From an uncultured Marinicella sp. (GTDB lineage: Bacteria > Pseudomonadota > Gammaproteobacteria > Xanthomonadales > Marinicellaceae): a DNA stretch of 18,940 bases. Below are positions 1-6,888 of this stretch, piece by piece. Numbering within the stretch: position 1 is the first letter of the stretch; each line of letters begins with the position of its first letter. The stretch lies in NCBI GenBank assembly GCA_938008005.1, contig CALLLZ010000064.1, forward strand, positions 1-18,940, in the 5' to 3' direction. A model generated the notes under the pieces. The model was not told where the DNA came from and did no database searches. It was given only the letters and a program-made list of their open reading frames with translations. Position numbers and translations under genes: made by a program.

Positions 1-498
1 GAACTGCGAACCATTATCAGCCAGAAAAAATTCAGCAAAAACCAAGTCAAATCGATCACCGTCTAAGTTGGTGTTCTGTAATGTGAAGGATTCTTGAACT
101 GTGTCAAGAAGGTAAACAAAGTTCCTTCTTTCTTCAGCTCCATCCCGCTGTGTACTGACTATGATGTAGCGACCATCCGAAGTGGGTGTTGAAAAATTTC
201 TCAAGCTGGGCGCACCAACTGGTAAAACAAAACGCTGAACAGTCTGGTTCAACGTATCTTGGATAAACAGATCTGAACGCTGGTTATCATCACCAGCCAC
301 AATGTTCGATGCATCACTGGAATACGCTACGAAACGACCATTGGCTGATATTTTTGCCGCACTTGTGCTGCCATTAAGAGCCAATCCAGCTTGAACATCG
401 GGCTGTGACAACCAGCTGAAAGCTTGAGCCATCAACGGGCCTTGAACCCATAAACTGGTTAACATCAGAACCAAACCAAATGTAATTTTATTCTTCAT
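1..498 (-). CDS. Secreted PD40/TolB-like beta-propeller protein, 5' part only (3' end outside window)
   Basis: The first 166 codons are visible; the gene continues past position 1 without a stop. The start is an ATG at 498 with a fair ribosome site (AAGGAA, 6 nt upstream). Residues 1-25 are a signal peptide (a Lys-rich start, a hydrophobic stretch, then a cut near MAQA-FSW). From about residue 44 the sequence has propeller-blade signatures of the PD40/WD40-like family: KISANGRFVAYSSDASNI, then DDNQRSDLFIQD, then a second SDGRYIIVS strand. These match the N-terminal region of the complete propeller gene at 3534-6308 (KISANGRYVTYLSLASNL, DDNQSADLFWHD), so the two are paralogues. Such proteins are exported, but their ligands are generally unknown and I assign no function. 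Whether this copy also ends in the DGFE-type tail cannot be seen. Confidence 0.85.
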   Translation of the reverse strand, partial: MKNKITFGLVLMLTSLWVQGPLMAQAFSWLSQPDVQAGLALNGSTSAAKISANGRFVAYSSDASNIVAGDDNQRSDLFIQDTLNQTVQRFVLPVGAPSLRNFSTPTSDGRYIIVSTQRDGAEERRNFVYLLDTVQESFTLQNTNLDGDRFDLVFAEFFLADNGSQF

Positions 499-541
499 TT
501 AAAATTCCTTCAAATCATGTCTTAAAAATAATTGTGACCAG

Positions 542-554
542 CACGCTCAGCGTG
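542..554. promoter_or_regulatory. Short palindrome in the leader/promoter of the partial propeller gene
   Basis: CACGC-TCA-GCGTG is a perfect 5-bp inverted repeat with a 3-nt centre, 44-56 bp upstream of the ATG at 498. It could be an operator half-site pair or a small leader hairpin. There is no further support. Confidence 0.25.
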
Positions 555-605
555 ATTTAGACACAAAAAATCAAGATGGAATTCTAAATAAATCGTTGAT
601 TTAGT

Positions 606-636
606 TTCTGAAAAAGTTCTGAAAAAGTCCTGAAAG
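606..636. repeat. 11-bp tandem repeat, about 2.7 copies
   Basis: TTCTGAAAAAG occurs perfectly at 606-616 and 617-627, followed by a degenerate partial third copy (TCCTGAAAG, 628-636). The 11-bp period is close to one helical turn, so the A5 tracts lie on one DNA face and should bend the helix. It lies 108-138 bp upstream of the propeller gene that starts at 498. A repeat of different sequence but the same period and copy number lies upstream of the paralogue (6434-6463). Confidence 0.8.
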
Positions 637-918
637 TTGATAAGTAAAGGGCTTCATGGGTTTTATATACTAAAAGTGAATGATGCTCAAAGCGCTCAAA
701 AAACCATGAATCGTTGGCTTAAAAATTACAATAAACAGAGTAAAAAATATCGAACCTGATCAAATTAATGAATTTGATTTTTGAATAAATGTTGCATATC
801 TCGAACAACAATCCTCGCAGAATGCAAAAAAATGACATTACTTAATGAGCATTCTAAAGAACAATGATTACAAGGCTAAATACAACAACCCATTTGGGTA
901 CAAAATTATTGTAGACAA

Positions 919-3225
919 TTATTTTTTCTTGCGACGACGCCGTTTCTTTCCACTACTTTTTGAATCTTTGCTCTTATACTTTGAATCTTTCTTACCTGAT
1001 TTCTTAAGTGAGTTTTCACCTTCCTTAGGTACCCGCTTAAGTTCGCCTTTGGCATTGATTTTACCAATAAAGTCGAAATCTATTTTACGGTCATCTAAAT
1101 CAACAGCAGCAATTTGAACCATCAATTGGTCTGTCAACCTGAATTGGTTCCCTCCTCGCTCACCTGTCAACTGATGCTTAATCGAGTCATAATGATAATA
1201 ATCATTAGGTAATGAAGTGACATGGATCAAGCCATCAACTTGATATTCTTTTAATTCAACGAATAGTCCAAATCGAGTGACCCCTGAAACAGTTCCAACC
1301 ATTTCATCGCCAATAAACTGCTGCATAAATAAACACTTCAATCGTGCATCCACTTCACGAGAGGCAGTTTCTGCTCGACGTTCAGTCATCGAACACTGCG
1401 AATTCATTTCTTCCGCTTGTCCTTGGTTGTATATATATGGTTCGTTTTTGTGATAAACGATGTGATCAATCGCTCGATGCACCATCAAATCAGGATAACG
1501 CCTGATCGGTGATGTGAAATGTGCATAATGGGTCAATGCCAAACCAAAATGCCCCGCATTACTGGCCTCATAACTGGCCAGAGACTGTGAACGCAGAACC
1601 ACCTGTTCAATCAGATTTTTATCTTCACGGTGTTGAATCTGGCTTAACAGTTTGGTTAAGTCCTTGGGTGTTGGATCATCCCGGAATTCAGGTGTCACTC
1701 CCAAGCCTTTCAAAAATGCCACCAAATCTCTGACTTTACTTTCCGGTGGTGAATTATGGCAACGAAATGAAGCTGGAATGTCATGTTTCTCTATGAATTT
1801 AGCGGCACAAACATTGGCCGAAATCATAAAGTTTTCAATCAGTTTATGTGCATCGTTGCGGGTGTATTGTTGGATGTCTGAAACCATGCCATCTTCACCG
1901 ATTGAAATAAACACATCCGATGAATTAAACTCAATGCCACCACGCGCATATTTTTCTTGCTGTAACAACTTGAACAAATGGTACTGATGCTGCAAAGATT
2001 CCGTCACCGAATCAGGCCATTTTTCAAGATTTTCACCCGACTCTAAATACGCCCAAGCTTCATCATAAGTGATACGGGCATGTGAATGCATCAGGCCACG
2101 GTAGAATTCATAGGATTGAATTTCCCCCACACCATTGATGTGCATTTCGCACACCATACTCAAACGATCTACATTCGGGTTTAATGAACAAATGCCATTA
2201 GATAATTCCAGAGGTAACATCGGAATCACTTTACCGGGGAAATAAACCGACGTGCCCCGATTATATGCCTCTTTATCAAGTGGATAATCAGGGCGAACAT
2301 AGGTAGACACATCAGCAATAGCAACCAACAACTTATAGCCATTATCTGTGGGTTCAACATATACAGCATCATCAAAATCACGTGCATCGGCGCCATCGAT
2401 GGTCACCAAAGGCAGTGCTCTAATGTCTTTGTGTGGACCGATATGAGGCTCATCCACTTCTTTAGGAATTTGGTTGCGATACTGTTCAACTGCATCTGGC
2501 CAATCAGTTGGCAAACCTTCACTAACGATGGTCAACTGCATCGATAGTTCATGGTTCAATTGTTGACCCAGCACAGCGATCACTTCACCAAAAGCAGGGC
2601 GGTGTTTATCTGGGTATTTATTGATGCTAACGGTGACATAATCATTGTGCTTAGCCGAGCCCAAGACTTCATTCGGGATCATGATGTCACTGATACTGGA
2701 ATTATCGGCTTTAACGTATGCCATACCTTCTTCATTAATTAAACGACCGGCTATGGTTGAATGCGCACGTTTCAAAACTTCGACAATAAAGGCGTCTGTT
2801 TTACCTCGACCTTTGCGAGCTGGTTGCACATCAGCCAATACCACATCACCATCCATCACCATGCGCATTTGTTTAGGGGTGATGAAAGCATCTTCTTCCA
2901 GTTCATCTGAAACCAAGAAACCAAAGCCATCGCTGTGGGCACTGATTCGTCCTTGGGTTAATTCTAATTTACTGCGAACACCATAACCACCACGGCGATT
3001 CACCAATAATTGGCCATCACGCACCATAGAGCGTAAACGAGTCCGTAAACCATCAAATTGTTCATCATTTTGGATGCCAATTTTAATCGCAATGGATTCT
3101 AATTTAAGCAGTTTCTTCTCTGCTTCTAAAAATTGAATCAATGCGGTTCTTGAAGGGATGGGGTTTTTATATTGTTTGACTTGATCTGCAAATTCCGGAT
3201 CAGGGATATTAAAAGGATTCTTCAT
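919..3225 (-). CDS. rnr: Ribonuclease R (3'-5' exoribonuclease)
   Basis: RNase R degrades structured RNA processively from the 3' end and acts in mRNA and rRNA quality control. The 768-aa product (E. coli RNase R is 813) has the family order. An N-terminal helix-turn-helix-like region (about 20-85) is followed by OB/cold-shock domains (about 90-220). The RNB catalytic domain (about 255-590) contains DGADARDFDDAV at 277-288, whose Asp277, 283, 285 and 286 match the metal-binding aspartates. An S1 domain follows (about 640-725, VGTVSGVTRFGLFVEL), then a Lys/Arg-rich tail of about 30 residues. I chose the ATG at 3225. A TTG at 3243 would add six residues, but a TATAAT sits inside that extension, so the ATG is preferred and the mRNA may be leaderless. 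The gene stands alone between two propeller paralogues; the nsrR and rlmB neighbours known from enterics are absent. Confidence 0.97.
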   Translation of the reverse strand: MKNPFNIPDPEFADQVKQYKNPIPSRTALIQFLEAEKKLLKLESIAIKIGIQNDEQFDGLRTRLRSMVRDGQLLVNRRGGYGVRSKLELTQGRISAHSDGFGFLVSDELEEDAFITPKQMRMVMDGDVVLADVQPARKGRGKTDAFIVEVLKRAHSTIAGRLINEEGMAYVKADNSSISDIMIPNEVLGSAKHNDYVTVSINKYPDKHRPAFGEVIAVLGQQLNHELSMQLTIVSEGLPTDWPDAVEQYRNQIPKEVDEPHIGPHKDIRALPLVTIDGADARDFDDAVYVEPTDNGYKLLVAIADVSTYVRPDYPLDKEAYNRGTSVYFPGKVIPMLPLELSNGICSLNPNVDRLSMVCEMHINGVGEIQSYEFYRGLMHSHARITYDEAWAYLESGENLEKWPDSVTESLQHQYHLFKLLQQEKYARGGIEFNSSDVFISIGEDGMVSDIQQYTRNDAHKLIENFMISANVCAAKFIEKHDIPASFRCHNSPPESKVRDLVAFLKGLGVTPEFRDDPTPKDLTKLLSQIQHREDKNLIEQVVLRSQSLASYEASNAGHFGLALTHYAHFTSPIRRYPDLMVHRAIDHIVYHKNEPYIYNQGQAEEMNSQCSMTERRAETASREVDARLKCLFMQQFIGDEMVGTVSGVTRFGLFVELKEYQVDGLIHVTSLPNDYYHYDSIKHQLTGERGGNQFRLTDQLMVQIAAVDLDDRKIDFDFIGKINAKGELKRVPKEGENSLKKSGKKDSKYKSKDSKSSGKKRRRRKKK

Positions 3226-3231
3226 GGCGTC

Positions 3232-3237
3232 ATTATA
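3232..3237 (-). promoter_or_regulatory. Candidate -10 box of rnr, giving a leaderless start
   Basis: A perfect TATAAT on the minus strand is followed by six bases (GACGCC) and then the rnr ATG. With standard sigma-70 geometry the transcript would begin at the A of the ATG. No good -35 hexamer is seen at 16-18 bp, and no Shine-Dalgarno sequence lies before the ATG. Confidence 0.5.
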
Positions 3238-3485
3238 ACGCAAGAATCTCAGCCATTTGGTAGGAATAACAAAAGTACTGCCATACTGAATGGAGCGAAA
3301 CCAAAAGTAGCCCCCTTAAGGGCGGAATTGAAGGATCTGGTGGGTTTGGTGTGATGCCTTTTAAAAGCAGTGGTTGGCGTTAGGAGATTCTTCAACTCGC
3401 CTCTGACTCCCTCAGAATGAACTGTGCTTCAAGTCAACTACTTTTAAGCATAAATTGTCGAATAATCAACAATACTGACCGTCAC
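3238..3485. other. Intergenic region between rnr promoter and propeller terminator
   Basis: No gene is supported here. The stretch holds a 10-bp palindrome CCCTTAAGGG (3313-3322) and the candidate interspersed repeat at 3383-3420. Short frames on either strand lack ribosome sites and recognisable residues. Confidence 0.5.
3383..3420. repeat. Candidate dispersed intergenic repeat (CATTCTGAG...GAAGAATCTC type)
   Basis: Read on the minus strand, the segment begins TCATTCTGAG and ends GAAGAATCTCC, with a variable G/C-richer centre. From memory this closely resembles a short repeat (TCATTCTGAGCG...GAAGAATCTC) scattered through intergenic DNA of many bacterial genomes. The ends are partly complementary (TTCT with AGAA). 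Only one copy is in the window, so the assignment rests on recalled similarity. Confidence 0.4.
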
Positions 3486-3511
3486 AAAAAACCCAACCTA
3501 AGTTGGGTTTT
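3486..3511 (-). terminator. Intrinsic terminator of the 924-aa propeller gene
   Basis: A perfect 10-bp inverted repeat, AAAACCCAAC (3488-3497) and GTTGGGTTTT (3502-3511) with a 4-nt loop, begins 22 bp beyond the propeller stop codon. On the minus strand the stem runs into six Ts, which is the classic form. The plus strand also ends in TTTT, so it might work in both directions. Confidence 0.88.
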
Positions 3512-3533
3512 ACAGATCTTTAAAACCATTTTA

Positions 3534-6308
3534 TCATTCAAAACCATCTACAAAAATAATTTCATTAGAATCAATAAAATAAGCGGTCAAGGTTTTACTC
3601 CGATCCACAATCAGGTCACAAGGGTTGTCACCGTTATCACAACCGCCAAACTCCTCATGCCAGCGATCAAACATGTAATTAGCACTAGGGTTGGCCACCA
3701 TGGTTAAATCTGCACCCAAAGTCCTCATAAAATCACAATTATCACTGCAGTTAATCCCAGCTGTACCAGCGACCTGACCCAAACCAACCACCTGAATATT
3801 CAAGTTAATACTGGGCCCTCCTGATTGAAATAAAAAAGCTTCATCATGTCCGGGGTGGTGAGGTACTTCAGTCAAGTCATTTGGGTCCTCGACAGTAAAT
3901 ACCACACCTATTAGAGGTGGTGAAACACTTAAATCTTCAACCACTTGCTGCGTCCCAAAAAAACCTATTGGGTCATCTACCTGCATGCCATAACGATTGG
4001 TCGAAATGATTTGACTGCTGTTGTTCAATCGGTCATACATCACAATATCATCTTCGCTATCTGTATCGACAACAAAATCATTGCTGCTTACATCTTCGTA
4101 TACATAGGAAATATAACGGCCTGAGTCAGATATACTGGGAGAGTCAGAAGGAATTCTGCCTCTGATGGGTAAGCCGGCGGTATTTTTAGAAGCCAAATGC
4201 ACACTGTCATTGAGACGATCATAAAAAAACACTTGTCCATTCCCGGCATCGCTGAAATCATCAGTGGTTAAATTTTCGGCCCTTGAGTAAAAGGTTATGA
4301 ATTCACCATTTTCAGCAATTGCAGGATCTTCTGAATGAGAGTTTCCCTCAACGCCAGCCGCTGTTTCACTGACCCTGAAAATATGGCCATTCGGAATTCT
4401 GCGCATAAAAACATCACCTCGATCATTGGTATCATTAGCAACTAAATTCTCAGAAGAAGAAGTAAAGACCACCCAGCTTTCAGGACCACTGCTGATGTCA
4501 ACATGACTATTGACGCCACTGGCTAAACCATCCGTACCCTCTGAAATCAAAACAATGGAAGAGTCACTGGAATCGAATAAGTAAGCGTCAAATTCAGTAT
4601 TCATATCGGCATTGCTGATCTGCTTTATAGATATAAAAACTACCTGACCTGCATTGTTCACTCGTGCATCCCTGCCTTCATCAATTTGTATGTAAATGTC
4701 ATTATTTCGATCATACAAAAACACTTGCGTTGCACCTAAATTAATATTTCCAAAAGGTTGGTTAACATTTGACCGAAATACCACATATCGCCCAGATGCC
4801 GATATATCAGGATCAGAAGCAGAAATCCCAATGATTTGATGCTGGTTGGTGGTCCGGTCAAATAAATATGTATCAGAAGCATGTTCAGGGCTCACAATAC
4901 CTTCAACCAAATTACCAGAACTGCTGGAATAAACCACCGAAAGTTGGTCACTGCTGACCCTAGGGTTACGCACATCACTGATGATGGTATCTGGATTGAA
5001 CAACGGCACAGTAACTTTGGTGAATTCATTGTTGGTGTTTTTATGAATGAATACCTCTCTGTTCCCGCCAACAACTTGGCTGTTTAAATCAGAAGCCAAT
5101 GTTGAGAATACCATCACACCACCATTCAATGACAGTTGTGGTGAGGAGCTATCACCATTGGCTGCTTCACCGACATCATCTTGAGTGAGCAAATCTAAAG
5201 CACCACTTTGAATCTCATAAGCAAACAATTGATCCCCAGCGGTTTGACCAATCAGATCAGGTGATGGTGAGATTAAAATGATGCGGCTGCCGTCTCCACT
5301 GATATCACCACTAAAAGAGCCACCAACTGTGACTTGATTGTTATTACTGTCTAAATTAATGCGACTGATGTCAGCACCATCAAAAAAGAAAACATCCCGC
5401 AGGCCATTGCTGTCATTGCTCACCAAATCACTCTGATTTGCCGAAAACACCACGGTACCTAGGTTACTCACTGCAGCATTAGATAAAAAATCATCATCGA
5501 AAGATGATTGCCCAACCGGAGTAACATTAACCAGAGATGTTACAGCGCTATCCAGATCCCTTAAATACAAGTTGGTACCATTGTTATTAATAACAGTGGT
5601 AGTCAAGTTTTTAGCTGCACTGCCTATCAATATATAACGACCATTGTCTGAAACATCAATTAAAAAAGCATCTCTATCGGCCGCAGTGGTGGCATCGATC
5701 GACGAAGTCAGCAACTTGTATGTGTTGGTGGATAAATCTTTTTGATAAACTTGATCCTTTGAAGAAGTGTGTAAAGGAGAAATGTTGTTTTCAGTACTGA
5801 ATGTTATTTTTTGTGCGTCATCTGCAAATTCAATATGACCAAATGTCTCAAAAAAATCACCGCTGTTATATCCGCTGTAATTTACCACTTGGCCGCTTAC
5901 CATGTCTTTGACATAGAGCATCGAAGTTGAACCATCGGCATCGGGTAGATTATCACTGTTACTGACAAAGGCTACATAACGGCCACCAGCTACAGGGGCT
6001 GAGAAGACACCTCTGATATCGTCTAGCTGCTGGCCTGATTGATTAACTGATACCAGTTTGGTCTCACCCGTTAATAGATCATGCCAGAACAGGTCTGCAG
6101 ATTGATTGTCATCATTTTGAACCAAATTACTGGCCAAAGACAAATAAGTCACATAACGACCGTTGGCAGAAATTTTAGGTAAGCTGCTTAAGGAGTTACT
6201 GATGGGTCTGGAATCTGTTTCAATTTTAGACAACCAATGCAACACACTCGCATCAGCCACATGGGTCAGTAAAAAAATCATTGCTACCAAATATTTCAGT
6301 CTATTCAT
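3534..6308 (-). CDS. Secreted multi-blade beta-propeller protein with InlB-like C-terminal domain and DGFE tail
   Basis: The 924-aa product has a signal peptide (MNRLKYLVAMIFLLTHVADAS). About ten blade-like repeats of the PD40/TolB type follow, each with a core like ISANGRYVTY, an Asn/Asp-rich turn and a strand such as DVFMRR or QVFFYDR; this number suits one or two propellers. Residues about 834-912 form a domain resembling the divergent InlB B-repeat: a Gly-rich GLGQVAGTAGINC start, paired cysteines, FDRW, and a SKTLTAYF strand. The protein then ends IIFVDGFE. The ATG at 6308 gives the best signal peptide; in-frame starts at 6341 (ATG) and 6347 (GTG) would only lengthen its n-region. The ligand is unknown, and an adhesive or cell-surface role is a guess from the architecture. 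It is a paralogue of the gene at 1-498 and has its own terminator. Confidence 0.88.
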   Translation of the reverse strand: MNRLKYLVAMIFLLTHVADASVLHWLSKIETDSRPISNSLSSLPKISANGRYVTYLSLASNLVQNDDNQSADLFWHDLLTGETKLVSVNQSGQQLDDIRGVFSAPVAGGRYVAFVSNSDNLPDADGSTSMLYVKDMVSGQVVNYSGYNSGDFFETFGHIEFADDAQKITFSTENNISPLHTSSKDQVYQKDLSTNTYKLLTSSIDATTAADRDAFLIDVSDNGRYILIGSAAKNLTTTVINNNGTNLYLRDLDSAVTSLVNVTPVGQSSFDDDFLSNAAVSNLGTVVFSANQSDLVSNDSNGLRDVFFFDGADISRINLDSNNNQVTVGGSFSGDISGDGSRIILISPSPDLIGQTAGDQLFAYEIQSGALDLLTQDDVGEAANGDSSSPQLSLNGGVMVFSTLASDLNSQVVGGNREVFIHKNTNNEFTKVTVPLFNPDTIISDVRNPRVSSDQLSVVYSSSSGNLVEGIVSPEHASDTYLFDRTTNQHQIIGISASDPDISASGRYVVFRSNVNQPFGNINLGATQVFLYDRNNDIYIQIDEGRDARVNNAGQVVFISIKQISNADMNTEFDAYLFDSSDSSIVLISEGTDGLASGVNSHVDISSGPESWVVFTSSSENLVANDTNDRGDVFMRRIPNGHIFRVSETAAGVEGNSHSEDPAIAENGEFITFYSRAENLTTDDFSDAGNGQVFFYDRLNDSVHLASKNTAGLPIRGRIPSDSPSISDSGRYISYVYEDVSSNDFVVDTDSEDDIVMYDRLNNSSQIISTNRYGMQVDDPIGFFGTQQVVEDLSVSPPLIGVVFTVEDPNDLTEVPHHPGHDEAFLFQSGGPSINLNIQVVGLGQVAGTAGINCSDNCDFMRTLGADLTMVANPSANYMFDRWHEEFGGCDNGDNPCDLIVDRSKTLTAYFIDSNEIIFVDGFE

Positions 6309-6346
6309 AAATTCACACACTTTTGTTTTGATTGTTGTCATGTTCA

Positions 6347-6356
6347 CGCAATTGCG
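6347..6356. promoter_or_regulatory. 10-bp palindrome upstream of the propeller gene
   Basis: CGCAATTGCG is perfectly self-complementary and centred about 43 bp upstream of the ATG at 6308. It is a possible operator or core-promoter overlap, and could also be chance. Confidence 0.25.
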
Positions 6357-6433
6357 CAGATCAAACTAATGAAACCTCATTGTTCACAACTGTTTAATAT
6401 AGCAAGCACTTGATTTCCAGGCCTGAAAATCAC

Positions 6434-6463
6434 ATCAAATTTTCATCAAATTTTCATCAAATT
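6434..6463. repeat. 11-bp tandem repeat, about 2.7 copies
   Basis: ATCAAATTTTC is repeated exactly at 6434-6444 and 6445-6455, and then partially as ATCAAATT at 6456-6463. It lies in the divergent region between the propeller gene (126-155 bp upstream of its ATG) and ubiK. The period equals about one helical turn, which aligns the AAATTTT tracts on one face and predicts curvature. Confidence 0.85.
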
Positions 6464-6560
6464 AAATGCTCGATGCTTTATAAGTCAATTTTAAAGGTAC
6501 TGCTTATTCACACCTTTTTGATGGCATTCAAAAGGAGGTTTAATTGGTTCTTATCAGACA

Positions 6561-6569
6561 TGTTAAAAT
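6561..6569 (+). promoter_or_regulatory. Extended -10 promoter element of ubiK
   Basis: TGTTAAAAT is a TGn extended -10 with a near-consensus hexamer. Transcription from it would start near 6575, about 20 nt before the ubiK ATG. That would exclude the upstream in-frame ATG at 6560 and the GGAGG at 6534. Twelve of 13 bases (GACATGTTAAAAT) match the element before the DUF4442 gene at 16404-16416. Confidence 0.45.
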
Positions 6570-6595
6570 ACCTGATCTTTTCAAGCTCCAAACTC

Positions 6596-6832
6596 ATGAT
6601 CAAAGCAGAAGTAGTTGAAGACATCGTCAATAAAGTTGAGAAATTTATTCCTGAGGATTTAAAAACCATGCGTCAGGATTTCAGTCAAAACATGAAATCA
6701 ATCTTGACCGCCACTTTGCAGAAAGCCGATTTAGTGACACGGGAAGAATTTGAAGTTCAAAAAGCGGTATTGGCCAAAACTCGGGCAAAACTAGAGGCAC
6801 TCGAAAAACAGTTGGATGAACTGAACCCATAA
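6596..6832 (+). CDS. ubiK: Ubiquinone biosynthesis accessory factor UbiK (YqiC/BMFP family)
   Basis: UbiK is a small coiled-coil protein that works with UbiJ to help the Ubi hydroxylase/methylase complex make coenzyme Q. The 78-aa product matches the E. coli protein along its length: an N-terminal amphipathic region (MIKAEVVEDIVNKVEKFIPED), then LVTREEFEVQ, equivalent to LVSREEFDVQ in E. coli, then a C-terminal coiled coil (LAKTRAKLEALEKQLDEL). The reading frame is open further upstream to 6410. The ATG at 6596 is chosen because family members start there and a -10 element sits inside the extension. No Shine-Dalgarno sequence is evident. The gene is divergent from the propeller gene and 56 bp ahead of the M14 peptidase. 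Confidence 0.93.
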   Translation: MIKAEVVEDIVNKVEKFIPEDLKTMRQDFSQNMKSILTATLQKADLVTREEFEVQKAVLAKTRAKLEALEKQLDELNP

Positions 6833-6837
6833 ATACA

Positions 6838-6852
6838 GCATTATAATAATGC
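6838..6852 (+). promoter_or_regulatory. Palindrome with embedded TATAAT ahead of the M14 peptidase gene
   Basis: GCATTAT-A-ATAATGC is a perfect 7-bp inverted repeat starting 5 bp after the ubiK stop. A consensus TATAAT lies at 6842-6847, which would give an mRNA start near 6854 and a leader of about 35 nt for the gene at 6889. There is no clear -35, so it may be a promoter, an operator over a promoter, or a weak hairpin. Confidence 0.35.
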
Positions 6853-6888
6853 ACACCACTCCCGGCCAAAACTAACTAAAAAAGCCTT

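Larger units (their letters stand above)
499..918. other. Intergenic region upstream of the partial propeller gene and downstream of rnr
   Basis: These 420 bp hold no convincing gene. Features seen are a short palindrome CACGC-TCA-GCGTG (542-554) in the presumed leader or promoter of the propeller gene, the 11-bp tandem repeat at 606-636, and several A/T tracts. A small inverted repeat ACCCA-TT-TGGGT (888-899) lies just past the rnr stop. It lacks a proper U-tract on the minus strand, so it is at best a weak terminator for rnr. No clean -35/-10 pair could be picked. Confidence 0.5.

Noticed and set aside
845..1117. Plus-strand frame opposite the rnr 3' end with a Phe/Leu/Ser-rich product
   Set aside because: It is the antisense of the Lys/Arg/Ser-rich RNase R tail; the hydrophobic composition is a mirror artefact.
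3226..3243. TTG start for rnr six codons upstream
   Set aside because: The extension contains a perfect TATAAT and adds nothing conserved. It is kept as a testable alternative only.
6434..6463. CRISPR-like array because of tandem copies
   Set aside because: Units are 11 bp with no spacers and fewer than three copies; this is a simple tandem repeat.
6410..6595. N-terminal extension of ubiK back to a TTG at 6410, or to ATG 6560 with GGAGG at 6534
   Set aside because: UbiK family members begin at the equivalent of 6596. GGAGG is 21 nt from ATG 6560, which is too far, and an extended -10 element lies in the extension.
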